Shown here: in pieces, positions 8,823 through 17,706 of the stretch
Layout of the letters: the number at the start of each line of letters is the position of its first letter
Position numbering within the stretch: position 1 is the stretch's first letter
Assembly: GCF_013113835.1 (NCBI RefSeq)
Contig: NZ_VTYQ01000001.1
Location: 496,001-560,000, forward strand
DNA: 64,000 nt
Origin: Vibrio sp. RE88
Lineage (GTDB): Bacteria > Pseudomonadota > Gammaproteobacteria > Enterobacterales > Vibrionaceae
Reading direction: 5' to 3'
The notes under the pieces: generated by a model
The model's database searches: none
What the model was told of the DNA's origin: nothing
What the model saw: the letters and a program-made list of their open reading frames with translations, nothing else
Made by a program: the position numbers and the translations under genes

Positions 8823-10606
8823 TGACTCAATCCGCACTTCACAAGTATTGGCACATTACGAACCTCAAAATGGTCGCCAAGCTCATCAGTGAATTTGGTT
8901 ACGAGCAGGCGTTTTCGATCCACCGTGTGGAGCAAGGTTTCGTGCTTGAGCTTGATAACGGCACCACCTATCAATTTGACGGAAAGGAAAACATCTGGGG
9001 CCAAATCGTGATTGAGCCGCAATCACTAGTTCGCGCGTCACTCAATGATGAACAAGAACCGCTCAGTGCAGCACTGTTTATGCGCGATATTCAGGTTTTG
9101 CTTGAGATGCCAGATGAAGCCATGGCTGAGCACCTTGAAGATCTCAATGCAACCTTGTGGAGTGATTGTCAGGTAATGGCGCGCAAGGCATCGGTAACGG
9201 CTAAAGATTTGAGTCTAATGTCGTGTGAAGAGCAGCAAACTTATTTCGATGGTCACCCAAAATTTGCTTTTAACAAAGGTAGAAGAGGCTGGGGGAGTGA
9301 GGACTTGCTACGCTATGCACCTGAATCTCAGCAAACCTTTCAGTTAGGCTGGGTCGCTGTACACAACGGTATTCTTCAAGTGGCGACCAATCAAGAAGTC
9401 AATTGGAGCCAACTGGTGGAAAGCGCAGTCAACAAGGCTGACATTGACCAAATGCGCACTGCGGTTGCTGGGTTGGAGAGGGATGCTGATGATTACCACT
9501 TTGTGCCTGTTCATCCGTGGCAATGGCGCAACAAACTTGCTTTGCTATTTACTCGTGAACAGGCCTGCAAGCAGTTGATTTATTTGGGTGAGTTTGGTGA
9601 TCAGTTTCTGCCTCAGCTGTCCTTACGTACGTTGAGTAATGTCACCCGTCCGCAGAATTTTGATATTAAATTGCCGCTGACGGTGATGAATACGTCCTGC
9701 TATCGCGGCATTCCGGGGCGTTATATTCTTGCTGGCCCTACCGCTTCTGATTGGATCCATTCTGTTTTCCAAAGCGACCCAATACTGCTGGAAAAGCAAG
9801 CCGAAGTATTGCAAGAGCCCGCAGCGGCATTTGCCGCTCAACATGATTATGCGCAGTTGCAACAAGCGCCTTATCGCTATCATGAACTGCTTGGTGTGAT
9901 CTGGCGAGAGTCGGCAATCTCTAAGCTCAAACAAGGCGAAAGCGCGATACTGATGGCAGCCTTGATGGAGACGGACTGCCATAGTGCGTCATTGATTAGC
10001 GAGTACATTCACGCATCGGGTGTGTCTATCGAGTCATGGCTCAGCCAGCTGTTCGATGCCGTCGTGATCCCCTATTACCATCTGCTGTGCAAATATGGCG
10101 TCTCTCTGATTGCACATGGCCAGAACGTCACCTTGGTAATGGAGGACTCCCTACCCAAGCGAATCCTCCTTAAAGACTTCCAAGGCGATATGCGTTTGGT
10201 CGACAAGCATTACCCCGAACAGGATTCATTGTCTGACTCAGTAAAAGAAGTCACGGTGCGATTACCCGAAGAGCTGATCATTCATGATCTTCAAACCGGA
10301 CATTTCGTGACTGTCTTGCGCTTTATCTCTCCGCTGATCGAGCAAATCGGTGTCAGCGAGAAAACCTTCTACCAGATACTTGGAAACCGCATTCGTAGTT
10401 ATTCAGAAGCGCTTCCTGAGCTGGAAGAGCGTTTCCGATCCTTTGATCTATTTAAGCCCAGAATACTTCGAATTGGCCTTAACCTCGCCAAGTTCAGGCA
10501 CAACACGGATTCGAGCTCATCAAGAATGCTGCCGGATATGGACGACCAGCTCGATAACCCGCTTTATTTATCAGCAAATAAAGAAGCAGCCATAGAGCTG
10601 CAATAA
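8822..10606 (+). CDS. iucC: Aerobactin synthesis, IucC (NIS synthetase)
   Basis: A 594-residue IucA/IucC-family synthetase. IucC adds the second acetyl-hydroxylysine to the citryl intermediate to finish aerobactin. It shares H-P-W-Q-W-R-N-K, G-H-P-K, F-N-K-G-R-R-G and A-H-G-Q-N with its family. The ATG at 8822 stands 8 bases after GAGGAG; an in-frame ATG at 8816 would be only two bases from that site and is unlikely. Family comparison with IucA is needed to separate A from C; the order in the operon supports IucC here. Confidence 0.92.
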   Translation: MTQSALHKYWHITNLKMVAKLISEFGYEQAFSIHRVEQGFVLELDNGTTYQFDGKENIWGQIVIEPQSLVRASLNDEQEPLSAALFMRDIQVLLEMPDEAMAEHLEDLNATLWSDCQVMARKASVTAKDLSLMSCEEQQTYFDGHPKFAFNKGRRGWGSEDLLRYAPESQQTFQLGWVAVHNGILQVATNQEVNWSQLVESAVNKADIDQMRTAVAGLERDADDYHFVPVHPWQWRNKLALLFTREQACKQLIYLGEFGDQFLPQLSLRTLSNVTRPQNFDIKLPLTVMNTSCYRGIPGRYILAGPTASDWIHSVFQSDPILLEKQAEVLQEPAAAFAAQHDYAQLQQAPYRYHELLGVIWRESAISKLKQGESAILMAALMETDCHSASLISEYIHASGVSIESWLSQLFDAVVIPYYHLLCKYGVSLIAHGQNVTLVMEDSLPKRILLKDFQGDMRLVDKHYPEQDSLSDSVKEVTVRLPEELIIHDLQTGHFVTVLRFISPLIEQIGVSEKTFYQILGNRIRSYSEALPELEERFRSFDLFKPRILRIGLNLAKFRHNTDSSSSRMLPDMDDQLDNPLYLSANKEAAIELQ

Positions 10607-10627
10607 GGCTTAACGCTTGATTAAGCC
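10607..10627 (+). repeat. Hairpin between iucC and iucD
   Basis: A 7-base-pair stem (GGCTTAA with TTAAGCC, 7-base loop) begins directly after the iucC stop, in the only sizeable gap inside the biosynthesis genes. The sequence that follows (TTGATTTAATAAC) is not a convincing T-run. It may adjust mRNA stability or readthrough between iucC and iucD. Confidence 0.45.
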
Positions 10628-10658
10628 TTGATTTAATAACAACTAAGGAACGTTCATT

Positions 10659-11969
10659 ATGGAACGCACTAACGACACAATACTTGATTTGGCTGGCATT
10701 GGAGCTGGTCCATTTAATCTCAGTGTTGCAGCACTACTGGTTCAGAAAAACCATATCAACGCCCGATTCTTTGAAAGTCGGGAGCACTTTTCGTGGCACC
10801 CAGGGTTATTGCTTGATAACACCAATATGCAGACCATGTTTCTCAAGGATCTGGTCAGCGCGGTATGCCCAGAGAACCCTTACTCGTTTCTGTCCTATTT
10901 AGTCAAAAACAAGAAGTTCTACCGTTTTCTATCTGCGGAGTTGAGCTGCATTAGTCGTCACGAATTTTCTGATTATCTCGCATGGGTGGCCCATCAGTTA
11001 GATAACGTGCAGTTCTCTTCGCGTATCGAACATGTTGAGTTCACGGGTGACCATTTTGAACTGCACACCAGTCAGGGCAAAGTGGCGGCGAAGAACCTAT
11101 GCATTGGGACTGGCAAGGTGCCGTTTATTCCAGATTGCGCGACAGCCTATATTGGTGAGCGCGTGTTCCATGCGGCTGAAATTGGCCTGCGCCAACGTGA
11201 CTTTAACGGTAAGCGCGTTGCGATTGTTGGAGGTGGTCAGAGTGGGGCAGACATTTTCCTTAATGTACTAAGAGGTAAGTGGGGTAAGGTCGCCTCGCTT
11301 GACTGGATCTCACGACGATCAAATTTCCAACCTCTGGATGAAGCGGCGTTTACCAATGAGTTTTTTACCCCAGATTACGTTGATGCTTTTGTCGGTTTAG
11401 CACCGGAAGTGAAGCAAGCAGAAGTACAGGCGCAAAAGCTTACGTCTGACGGCGTGACACAAAAAGCCTTGTTGGAGATTTATCAGGAGCTCTACCACAG
11501 GTTTGATGTTCTGAAAGAAGACAAATGGGTGCGCCTATTACCTCACCGTACGCTTAACAAAATGTCCGAACTGCAAGCGGGTTTTGAACTCGAGACAGCC
11601 AACGCGCTCAGCTCGCAATCCGAAGTACACGATGCTGATATTGTGATTCTGGCGACTGGCTTCCAGTCACCTTATCCTGCCTGTCTCGATGCCATTCTGC
11701 CATTGTTGGAACTCGACGAGCAGCAGCGCTACAAGATGAGTCCTGACTTTGAACTCAAGTGGAGCGGTTCTGCAAACAACAAGATTTTCGCCGTCAATGC
11801 AGGCATGCACACTCACGGCATTGCGGAGCCTCAGCTGAGCCTGATGGCGTGGCGAAGCGCAAGAATCATCAACTGCTTAGCGCAAGAACCCCTCTACGAC
11901 CTTGATGCCGGAAAGGGCATGATTGAATGGACGACACCTTCAAAAGTTCATCAACTACTCTCGGCTTGA
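10659..11969 (+). CDS. iucD: Aerobactin synthesis, IucD lysine N6-monooxygenase
   Basis: A 436-residue flavoprotein (E. coli IucD is about 425) that hydroxylates the side-chain nitrogen of lysine with NADPH and O2, the first step of aerobactin synthesis. The FAD-binding stretch G-I-G-A-G-P-F-N-L-S is at residues 13-22, the NADPH-binding G-G-G-Q-S-G at 191-196, and the family A-T-G-F-Q-S-P motif lies near residue 337. TAAGGA precedes the ATG. A 157-base AT-rich gap separates it from iutA. Confidence 0.94.
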   Translation: MERTNDTILDLAGIGAGPFNLSVAALLVQKNHINARFFESREHFSWHPGLLLDNTNMQTMFLKDLVSAVCPENPYSFLSYLVKNKKFYRFLSAELSCISRHEFSDYLAWVAHQLDNVQFSSRIEHVEFTGDHFELHTSQGKVAAKNLCIGTGKVPFIPDCATAYIGERVFHAAEIGLRQRDFNGKRVAIVGGGQSGADIFLNVLRGKWGKVASLDWISRRSNFQPLDEAAFTNEFFTPDYVDAFVGLAPEVKQAEVQAQKLTSDGVTQKALLEIYQELYHRFDVLKEDKWVRLLPHRTLNKMSELQAGFELETANALSSQSEVHDADIVILATGFQSPYPACLDAILPLLELDEQQRYKMSPDFELKWSGSANNKIFAVNAGMHTHGIAEPQLSLMAWRSARIINCLAQEPLYDLDAGKGMIEWTTPSKVHQLLSA

Positions 11970-12126
11970 GAGGAGAGGACAACAACGTGAGCAAATTATA
12001 TATGACTGATTTATATAAATAATTATACCGATAAGAGTTTTATATAAAGATGGAAATGGAAGTGTTAGTGAGTACTATTCTCGTTCTTATAACGCTTTTG
12101 ATTTAATTATAAACAGAGTGATAAAC

Positions 12127-14250
12127 ATGAAACTCAATAAAGGGGCATTCCCGTTTAGCCTAGTTGCAATTGCAGTGGCAGCAGCAACATCAACCGTTAC
12201 TTCAGTAGCAAATGCTGAAGAATACACCACGACCCAAGAAAAAATGGTAGTGGTATCCAGCCGAACACCAAAAGCGATCAGTGAGATCCCGGGTACTGTC
12301 TGGTACATCGATGCCGAGCAAATCGAGCAAGAGTATCGCGGTGGTAAAAGCTTGGATGAAATCCTTGCGGCGACGATTCCTTCGCTTGATGTCAGCAGCG
12401 GCGGTCGTACTCACTCAGGCCAAAACTTGCGTGGTCGCAGTATCATGGTGATGATTGATGGCGTGTCTCTACAGTCTGTTCGTTCGATAAGCCGTCAGTT
12501 GGATTCAATTGACCCGTTTAATATTGAACGAATCGAAGTGTTATCAGGTGCAAGTTCGATTTACGGTGCTGGCGCTAGCGGTGGCGTAATCAACATCATC
12601 ACCAAGAAAGCGCAGGGCGAAGAGCCGGAGTTTGAGACTTTTGTTGGTGGCACGTCTGGTCTGAATTCAAGTGAAGATTTCGACTACAAACTAGCGCAAT
12701 CCGTCGCAGGCGGGAACGAGAAAGTGCAAGGCCGAGCATCGGTTGCCTACACCAAAACTCAAGGCTACTTTGACGCTGATGGCACAATTGTGACGCCAGA
12801 CATTTCCCAAGGCTCAACTCAGTTCAATGAAACGATTGACCTACTGGGTACTTTGCAGATCAATCTTGCAGAAGACCAAAACCTAAACTTGCTAGCACAG
12901 TACTACGATAGTCAGCAAGATTCGCCATACGGCCTGTACTTCGAAAAAGACGGCAACGGAAAATACCAGTTTGTTGAAGTCCGTGATGGTTACTCGGCTG
13001 ATCGTCAGCAAGGCACAGAGCGTATTATGCTGAGTGCTCAATACAGCCATGCTAACTTCCTTAACCATCAGTTGATTGCAGAAGTTTCTTACCGTAAAGA
13101 AGACCACACTTTTACGCCATACACAGCGGGTGGCGGCACTGAACTGGTGTTGAGTTCATCGACCCAAAACACCGATATCCTGTCTATCAAAACCGCACTG
13201 AATAAGTCTTTCGGTGAGCTCAATCTGACTTACGGGGTTGATGGATTTATTGATCGTTTTGACAGTGATAATGCAATCTACGATCAAACCACGACTGAAA
13301 ACAGCGGCGGTATGATTAACGTGATCGATACCATTGAAGGCCGTTATCCGGGTGTAGATACCGATGCGCTTGCGGGCTTTATTCAAGCAGAATACGCATT
13401 AACTCCGGATTGGGTGCTTCAAGGTGGTTATCGCTATCAATATCTAAACACTAAGATCTCTGATTTCCAGAAGAATGCTAGCTCTGACTTCGTTCCTGGC
13501 GGTGAGACGGACTATGCAGAAAGCTTGTTCAACATCGGTACCATCTATCACCTAACACCGTCTTCTCAAGTATGGGCTAACTTCTCTCAAGGCTTTGATC
13601 TGGCAAACCCAGCCAAGTACTACGGTAAAGATGCTTCGGTAAACGTTAATGATACTAAACTGGAAGGCATTAAGACCGACAGTTACGAGGTAGGTTATCG
13701 CAGCGATTGGGATAATGTTTCTCTGCAAACAGCAGCGTACTACTCATACTCAGACGGCTCAATTGAATACGCTGACGACCAGAGTATCAGTGGCGTTTCT
13801 GATCCAAAGCGTGTTTATGGTCTTGAAGCACAAGTTAGCTACTGGGCGATGGATAACCTTCAGCTAGGTACCTCTGGGCACTATGTTGTTTCGGAAATCA
13901 AAGCGGATTCAGGCTGGGAAGATTACGAAGCCATGGAAGCCAGCACGTCAAAAGCAAGCGCATGGGTTGGCTGGTATGAATACGACTACAACGTGAAGCT
14001 GCAAAGCTTGACCACGTTTGATTACACCGATGCTGACAATCGCAAACTTGACGGTTACACCGTGGTTGACCTCGTGGGTAATTATCAGCTTCCTGTCGGT
14101 AGCCTTGGTTTCGGTATTAAAAACCTATTGAACGAAGATTACCTAACCACTTGGAGCCAGCGTGCTATCCATTGGTACGGCAATTCTCCAATGTACGAAT
14201 ACAAGGGCCGCGGCCGTACGTACACATTGAACTATCAAGTTAAGTTCTAA
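12127..14250 (+). CDS. iutA: TonB-dependent ferric aerobactin receptor IutA
   Basis: A 707-residue outer-membrane receptor. A signal peptide ends near A30 (V-A-N-A), followed by a TonB-box-like K-M-V-V-V-S and a plug domain with R-G-R-S, D-G-V-S and I-E-R-I-E-V-L-S-G segments. The rest is a 22-strand type barrel ending in a terminal phenylalanine (Y-Q-V-K-F). The ATG at 12127 stands 8 bases after AGAG; a GTG at 12118 is the alternative. Position directly behind iucD supports aerobactin as the ligand. The gap upstream has only a weak Fur-like match (12/19 at 12067-12085), so expression may come mainly from the iucA promoter. Confidence 0.93.
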   Translation: MKLNKGAFPFSLVAIAVAAATSTVTSVANAEEYTTTQEKMVVVSSRTPKAISEIPGTVWYIDAEQIEQEYRGGKSLDEILAATIPSLDVSSGGRTHSGQNLRGRSIMVMIDGVSLQSVRSISRQLDSIDPFNIERIEVLSGASSIYGAGASGGVINIITKKAQGEEPEFETFVGGTSGLNSSEDFDYKLAQSVAGGNEKVQGRASVAYTKTQGYFDADGTIVTPDISQGSTQFNETIDLLGTLQINLAEDQNLNLLAQYYDSQQDSPYGLYFEKDGNGKYQFVEVRDGYSADRQQGTERIMLSAQYSHANFLNHQLIAEVSYRKEDHTFTPYTAGGGTELVLSSSTQNTDILSIKTALNKSFGELNLTYGVDGFIDRFDSDNAIYDQTTTENSGGMINVIDTIEGRYPGVDTDALAGFIQAEYALTPDWVLQGGYRYQYLNTKISDFQKNASSDFVPGGETDYAESLFNIGTIYHLTPSSQVWANFSQGFDLANPAKYYGKDASVNVNDTKLEGIKTDSYEVGYRSDWDNVSLQTAAYYSYSDGSIEYADDQSISGVSDPKRVYGLEAQVSYWAMDNLQLGTSGHYVVSEIKADSGWEDYEAMEASTSKASAWVGWYEYDYNVKLQSLTTFDYTDADNRKLDGYTVVDLVGNYQLPVGSLGFGIKNLLNEDYLTTWSQRAIHWYGNSPMYEYKGRGRTYTLNYQVKF

Positions 14251-14266
14251 GTGTTGCATTAAGTAA

Positions 14267-14291
14267 AAAGGCCGCTCATTGAGCGGCCTTT
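14267..14291. terminator. Bidirectional terminator between iutA and the BCCT gene
   Basis: An 11-base-pair stem (AAAGGCCGCTC with GAGCGGCCTTT) around the loop ATT, with A-rich and T-rich flanks, lies between two convergent genes. Confidence 0.92.
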
Positions 14292-14305
14292 TCCATTGGT
14301 ATCAC

Positions 14306-15898
14306 TTACGCGTAACTGAGCTTGTGATGCTGTAGCTCGGTACGCATACCCATCAATAGGCTGACACACATGGTCAGGAGAATCACAGTAAATGGTAAGC
14401 CAGTTGAGATGGTTCCAGCTTGCAGTGCTTGAATGGCTTCTGTACCACCAATCCAAAGCAACATTGCCGCGATAGCGCCTTCTACCGATGCCCAGAAAAT
14501 ACGTTGTGGAATCGGTGCATCCACTTTACCGCCTGACGTAATACTATCGACAACAAGTGACGCCGAGTCAGATGAGGTAATAAAGAACACCATGATCAAC
14601 ACAATAGAGATTATAGAAAGCAGTGTCCCCATTGGCATGGCATCAAAGGCGTAGAACAGTGACAGAGTAATGTCAGTCAGGCCGTTCTGGCCCAGTTCAC
14701 CGACTTGATTGACGACTTGTTCAATCGCGATACCACCGAATGCTGACATCCAAACTAGGGTGATGGCAGTTGGAATCAGGATAACCGCAGAAAGGAATTC
14801 GCGTACGGTACGGCCTTTTGAAATACGGGCGATGAACATACCGACACATGGTGACCAAGATACCCACCAAGCCCAGTAGAATACCGTCCAACCTTGCATC
14901 CAAGCTTCGTCTTCACGGCCATATGGGCTACTCAGTGGAAGCATGTTTTCCACATAGCCAGTCAGTGTGGTTGGAATGGTACCCAGCGCTGTCGCCAGAC
15001 CTGCAATAATCACAAACATCAATAGGGCGAAGGCTACGATCAGGTTGGTGTTACTCAACACTTTTACGCCGCCATCAATACCACGGACAACAGACACAAC
15101 AGCAAGGCAGGTGACAAATGCAATCACACCCAGCTGCAACCCAAGACCACCATCAATACCAAACACATGGCTGATACCGCTCGCGGCTTGCTGAGCGCCC
15201 AAGCCCAATGAGGTTGCAAGACCAAATAGCGTCGCGAGCACTGCAAGGATATCGATGATATGACCAAACCAACCCCAAGTGCGATCACCCAGAATCGGAT
15301 AAAACACAGAACGAATAGACAGTGGCAGACCTTTATTGAAGGCAAAGAAGGCCATCGCTAACGCGACTACGGCGTAAATTGCCCATGGGTGCAGGCCCCA
15401 GTGGAACATGGTTGCACCTAGGGCTACTTTTGCTGCTTCTTCAGTGTATGGCTCGACACCCAGTGGTGTTTCAAACCAACCAGTGAAGTAAGCAACAGGC
15501 TCTGCAACGCCCCAGAACATCAGGCCGATACCCATGCCAGCGGCAAAGAGCATAGCAATCCATGAAATATTGGAGTGTTCAGGTTTGGCATCGACGCCAC
15601 CGATACGAATTTTGCCAAACGGCGATAAAACCAGACCAATACAGAAAATCAGGAACACGTTTCCTGACCACATAAACAGCGTGTCAAATGACTCGATGAT
15701 TTGCAGCTTCACGCCATCAATAGTGGATTTTGCAACGGTAGGATCGGCGATAAGAAGGGCGACAAGAAAGACAATGATCAGGCCTGCGCTGGCACCAAAA
15801 ACTGGGTTGTGAACGTCAAAACCCCACTTCTGAACGTTGTCCTGACCGACGGTATAATCGGTATTTTCAATACTATACCTATCCTTAGTACTACTCAT
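14306..15898 (-). CDS. BCCT-family betaine/choline/carnitine transporter
   Basis: A 530-residue secondary transporter with about twelve membrane helices, predicted to take up glycine betaine or a related quaternary-ammonium osmolyte driven by Na+ or H+. The family signature is seen in M-F-H-W-G-L-H-P-W-A-I-Y and in W-A-W-W-V-S-W-S-P-C-V-G-M-F-I-A-R-I-S-K-G-R. A GAGGA ribosome binding site precedes the ATG. It is monocistronic, with its own terminator. Substrate cannot be set from sequence by eye; a proXWV system 8 kb away handles similar compounds. Confidence 0.9.
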   Translation of the reverse strand: MSSTKDRYSIENTDYTVGQDNVQKWGFDVHNPVFGASAGLIIVFLVALLIADPTVAKSTIDGVKLQIIESFDTLFMWSGNVFLIFCIGLVLSPFGKIRIGGVDAKPEHSNISWIAMLFAAGMGIGLMFWGVAEPVAYFTGWFETPLGVEPYTEEAAKVALGATMFHWGLHPWAIYAVVALAMAFFAFNKGLPLSIRSVFYPILGDRTWGWFGHIIDILAVLATLFGLATSLGLGAQQAASGISHVFGIDGGLGLQLGVIAFVTCLAVVSVVRGIDGGVKVLSNTNLIVAFALLMFVIIAGLATALGTIPTTLTGYVENMLPLSSPYGREDEAWMQGWTVFYWAWWVSWSPCVGMFIARISKGRTVREFLSAVILIPTAITLVWMSAFGGIAIEQVVNQVGELGQNGLTDITLSLFYAFDAMPMGTLLSIISIVLIMVFFITSSDSASLVVDSITSGGKVDAPIPQRIFWASVEGAIAAMLLWIGGTEAIQALQAGTISTGLPFTVILLTMCVSLLMGMRTELQHHKLSYA

Positions 15899-16083
15899 TA
15901 ATCCTCGCTAATTATTTAGAGTTCGAAATAAATTTTCCGGTGCAGGGTAACAGAATGCCAGTTCAAACGAAAGTTAGTCAGGTTTATTAACAATAATTGA
16001 GTAAATAATGGAAGGGAGATTGAGTAGAGGTCTAATGAAATGTGTAAGGTCAGTAATCCATCGTAACCATTGGCTCACAACCT

Positions 16084-16114
16084 TTAGGAGAGTGTTTGGC
16101 AACCACTCTCCTAA
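16084..16114 (-). terminator. Hairpin after the GNAT gene
   Basis: An 11-base-pair perfect stem (16084-16094 with 16104-16114) lies 2 bases beyond the acetyltransferase stop. A proper T-run is missing on either strand, so it may protect the 3' end rather than terminate strongly. Confidence 0.4.
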
Positions 16115-16116
16115 CT

Positions 16117-16551
16117 TCAAACATTCGGATTGACTGACGAATTATACGAATACATCCTGATGTTATCTCTGGGGAACCAGCCCAGTTTCTCATAGAATTT
16201 TTGTGCATTGAGGTTGTCGTCGTAGACAAACAGGTGAGTTTTAGGAATACCAATATTGGCTAGTGCGCTAATGGATTGGCTTATCAACTGATAGCCAATT
16301 CTCTGACCGCGAAACTGGGGTAAGACCGCTAGGTGTTGCAGATAGCCCCTCCTACCATCGGTTCCAACCAAAACAGTGCCGATAATGTGACCTTCACTGA
16401 TCGCTACGAAGCTTAAATCGGGGTTTCTGTCGAGGTAGAGCGCAATGTTCTCACGGGAGTCGGCATCCCTAACGGACATACCTTCAGTCTGATGCCATAA
16501 CTGAATTACGGTCTCGTAATCTTCGATTGTCATTGGTCGGATGGTCACCAC
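16117..16551 (-). CDS. GNAT-family N-acetyltransferase
   Basis: A 144-residue acetyl-CoA-dependent acetyltransferase. The conserved core is visible: the acceptor-side loop I-G-T-V-L-V-G-T-D-G, the V-L-P-Q-F-R-G-Q-R-I-G CoA-binding loop (Q/R-x-x-G-x-G/A type) and F-Y-E-K-L-G-W near the C-terminus. Start is a GTG 5 bases after AAGGAGG, with a second GTG one codon later. The substrate is unknown. Confidence 0.82.
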   Translation of the reverse strand: MVTIRPMTIEDYETVIQLWHQTEGMSVRDADSRENIALYLDRNPDLSFVAISEGHIIGTVLVGTDGRRGYLQHLAVLPQFRGQRIGYQLISQSISALANIGIPKTHLFVYDDNLNAQKFYEKLGWFPRDNIRMYSYNSSVNPNV

Positions 16552-16603
16552 TTTAGCCTCCTTGCTATGCAGGTGATTGCGGGACGTAAAAACGATTTAA
16601 ATC

Positions 16604-16644
16604 AATACCTATCAATAAGTTACTGCTTTGTCAAAATAGGTATT
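16604..16644 (-). repeat. Inverted repeat at the end of the amidohydrolase gene
   Basis: AATACCTAT (16604-16612) and ATAGGTATT (16636-16644) form a perfect 9-base inverted repeat with a 23-base spacer. The inner end reaches the stop codon of the gene. It could be a weak terminator; no T-run follows on the minus strand. Confidence 0.3.
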
Positions 16645-17408
16645 TAATAGCCAGTTTCTGGAAGAGAATGAAACTGTGCTGAAAGATGGTTTTTACTAAT
16701 CGTACAAATAAGTACGCCTTGCTGAGCATTGTCGGATGTACCTACTAATTCTCCTTGAGCATTCCAAACACTGTTTTTGCCGCAAGTATCCCATCCACCT
16801 GTTTTTGATATGTGATTACAAAGGAGGACTGGGAATGCATGGTTACGAGCAAGGCCAGACAAAATATTAGCATCAGGGATGAAACCACTCGGTGAGATCA
16901 GGGCACTAACCAGATAAAGTTCGGCTTCACTGTCGGCTGCGCCCTGCGCGTGCTGAGGTTTAGCAAAATCAGCACACACGGCGAGCGCGATGCGCGTGTT
17001 ATTAATGTTGAGCAGGTGATTGGTTTCTCCTGCAGCGCAATACGTGCCTTCACCGTCATGCAGGTACTGTTTGGAGTAGAACTCGATCTCTCCGTTTGGA
17101 AAGCAAATAACCGCAGCAATATGTGGTTTTGAGTCTGGCACTGCAAGCGGACAACCCGCAATGACCGTAATATTATGTGTGGTAGCAGAGGCTGAAAGTG
17201 CTTTAATCGCAGAAGTTGATGGGTCAAAGGCAAGCTCGTCGGCTAGATCCAGTTCGTACCCTGTTAAAGACAGTTCAGGAAACACGACGAGATTTGCTCT
17301 AAGCTGAGAAGATTGCTCCACATGCATAAGGTGAGCGCGCAAATTGGCTTCAATGTCTCCTCTCTTGGCTGGAGCCTGAGCCAAACCAATGATTAGTGTT
17401 TGTTCCAT
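16644..17408 (-). CDS. Carbon-nitrogen hydrolase (nitrilase superfamily)
   Basis: A 254-residue cytoplasmic hydrolase that should cleave a C-N bond, most likely an amide. The Glu-Lys-Cys triad is seen: E45 in F-P-E-L-S-L-T-G-Y, a lysine in Y-S-K-Q-Y-L-H-D-G-E-G, and a cysteine in A-V-C-A-D-F. Length fits the single-domain branch. No amidotransferase or ligase domain is attached. The substrate is not indicated by the neighbours. A 9-base inverted repeat touches its 3' end. Confidence 0.83.
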   Translation of the reverse strand: MEQTLIIGLAQAPAKRGDIEANLRAHLMHVEQSSQLRANLVVFPELSLTGYELDLADELAFDPSTSAIKALSASATTHNITVIAGCPLAVPDSKPHIAAVICFPNGEIEFYSKQYLHDGEGTYCAAGETNHLLNINNTRIALAVCADFAKPQHAQGAADSEAELYLVSALISPSGFIPDANILSGLARNHAFPVLLCNHISKTGGWDTCGKNSVWNAQGELVGTSDNAQQGVLICTISKNHLSAQFHSLPETGY

Positions 17409-17446
17409 CCTTAGTTATACCTTTCCTTTAATGGCTTGCTGCTAAG

Positions 17447-17656
17447 CTATTGGCAGCATTTGCCTGAAATCTGAATGGGTGGACAGGGAACCGTGCCATA
17501 AGAGCAAAATATACAGCAGTCGCCCGCTAGTGGCTTAAGGAGTTCGCCACAGCTTTTACATTCGTAGAAATAAACGCAGGCGTTATCTGGCATAGATTCT
17601 AGGCTCGAAAAACCGCACTTAGGGCAAGTCAGTTTGGATTCTGTTACTACTTCCAT
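17447..17656 (-). CDS. GDCCVxC-type small cysteine-rich protein
   Basis: A 69-residue protein with C-P-x-C near residues 10-13, C-x-x-C around 33-36 and a G-D-C-C-I-F-C segment around 45-51, then more cysteines at the C-terminus. The pattern matches a family of short (seleno)proteins named for GDCCVxC, some of which carry selenocysteine; here all positions are ordinary Cys. It looks like a zinc-ribbon or redox protein. A GGGGGTG stretch precedes the ATG. Function is unknown. Confidence 0.72.
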   Translation of the reverse strand: MEVVTESKLTCPKCGFSSLESMPDNACVYFYECKSCGELLKPLAGDCCIFCSYGTVPCPPIQISGKCCQ

Positions 17657-17706
17657 GATTGCACCCCCACCGTTTGCACTATTTAAGCATAGGTGCGAAT
17701 ATCAGA

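Noticed and set aside
12067..12085. Possible Fur box before iutA
   Set aside because: Only 12 of 19 positions match the extended palindrome in an AT-rich region; not enough to list as a site.
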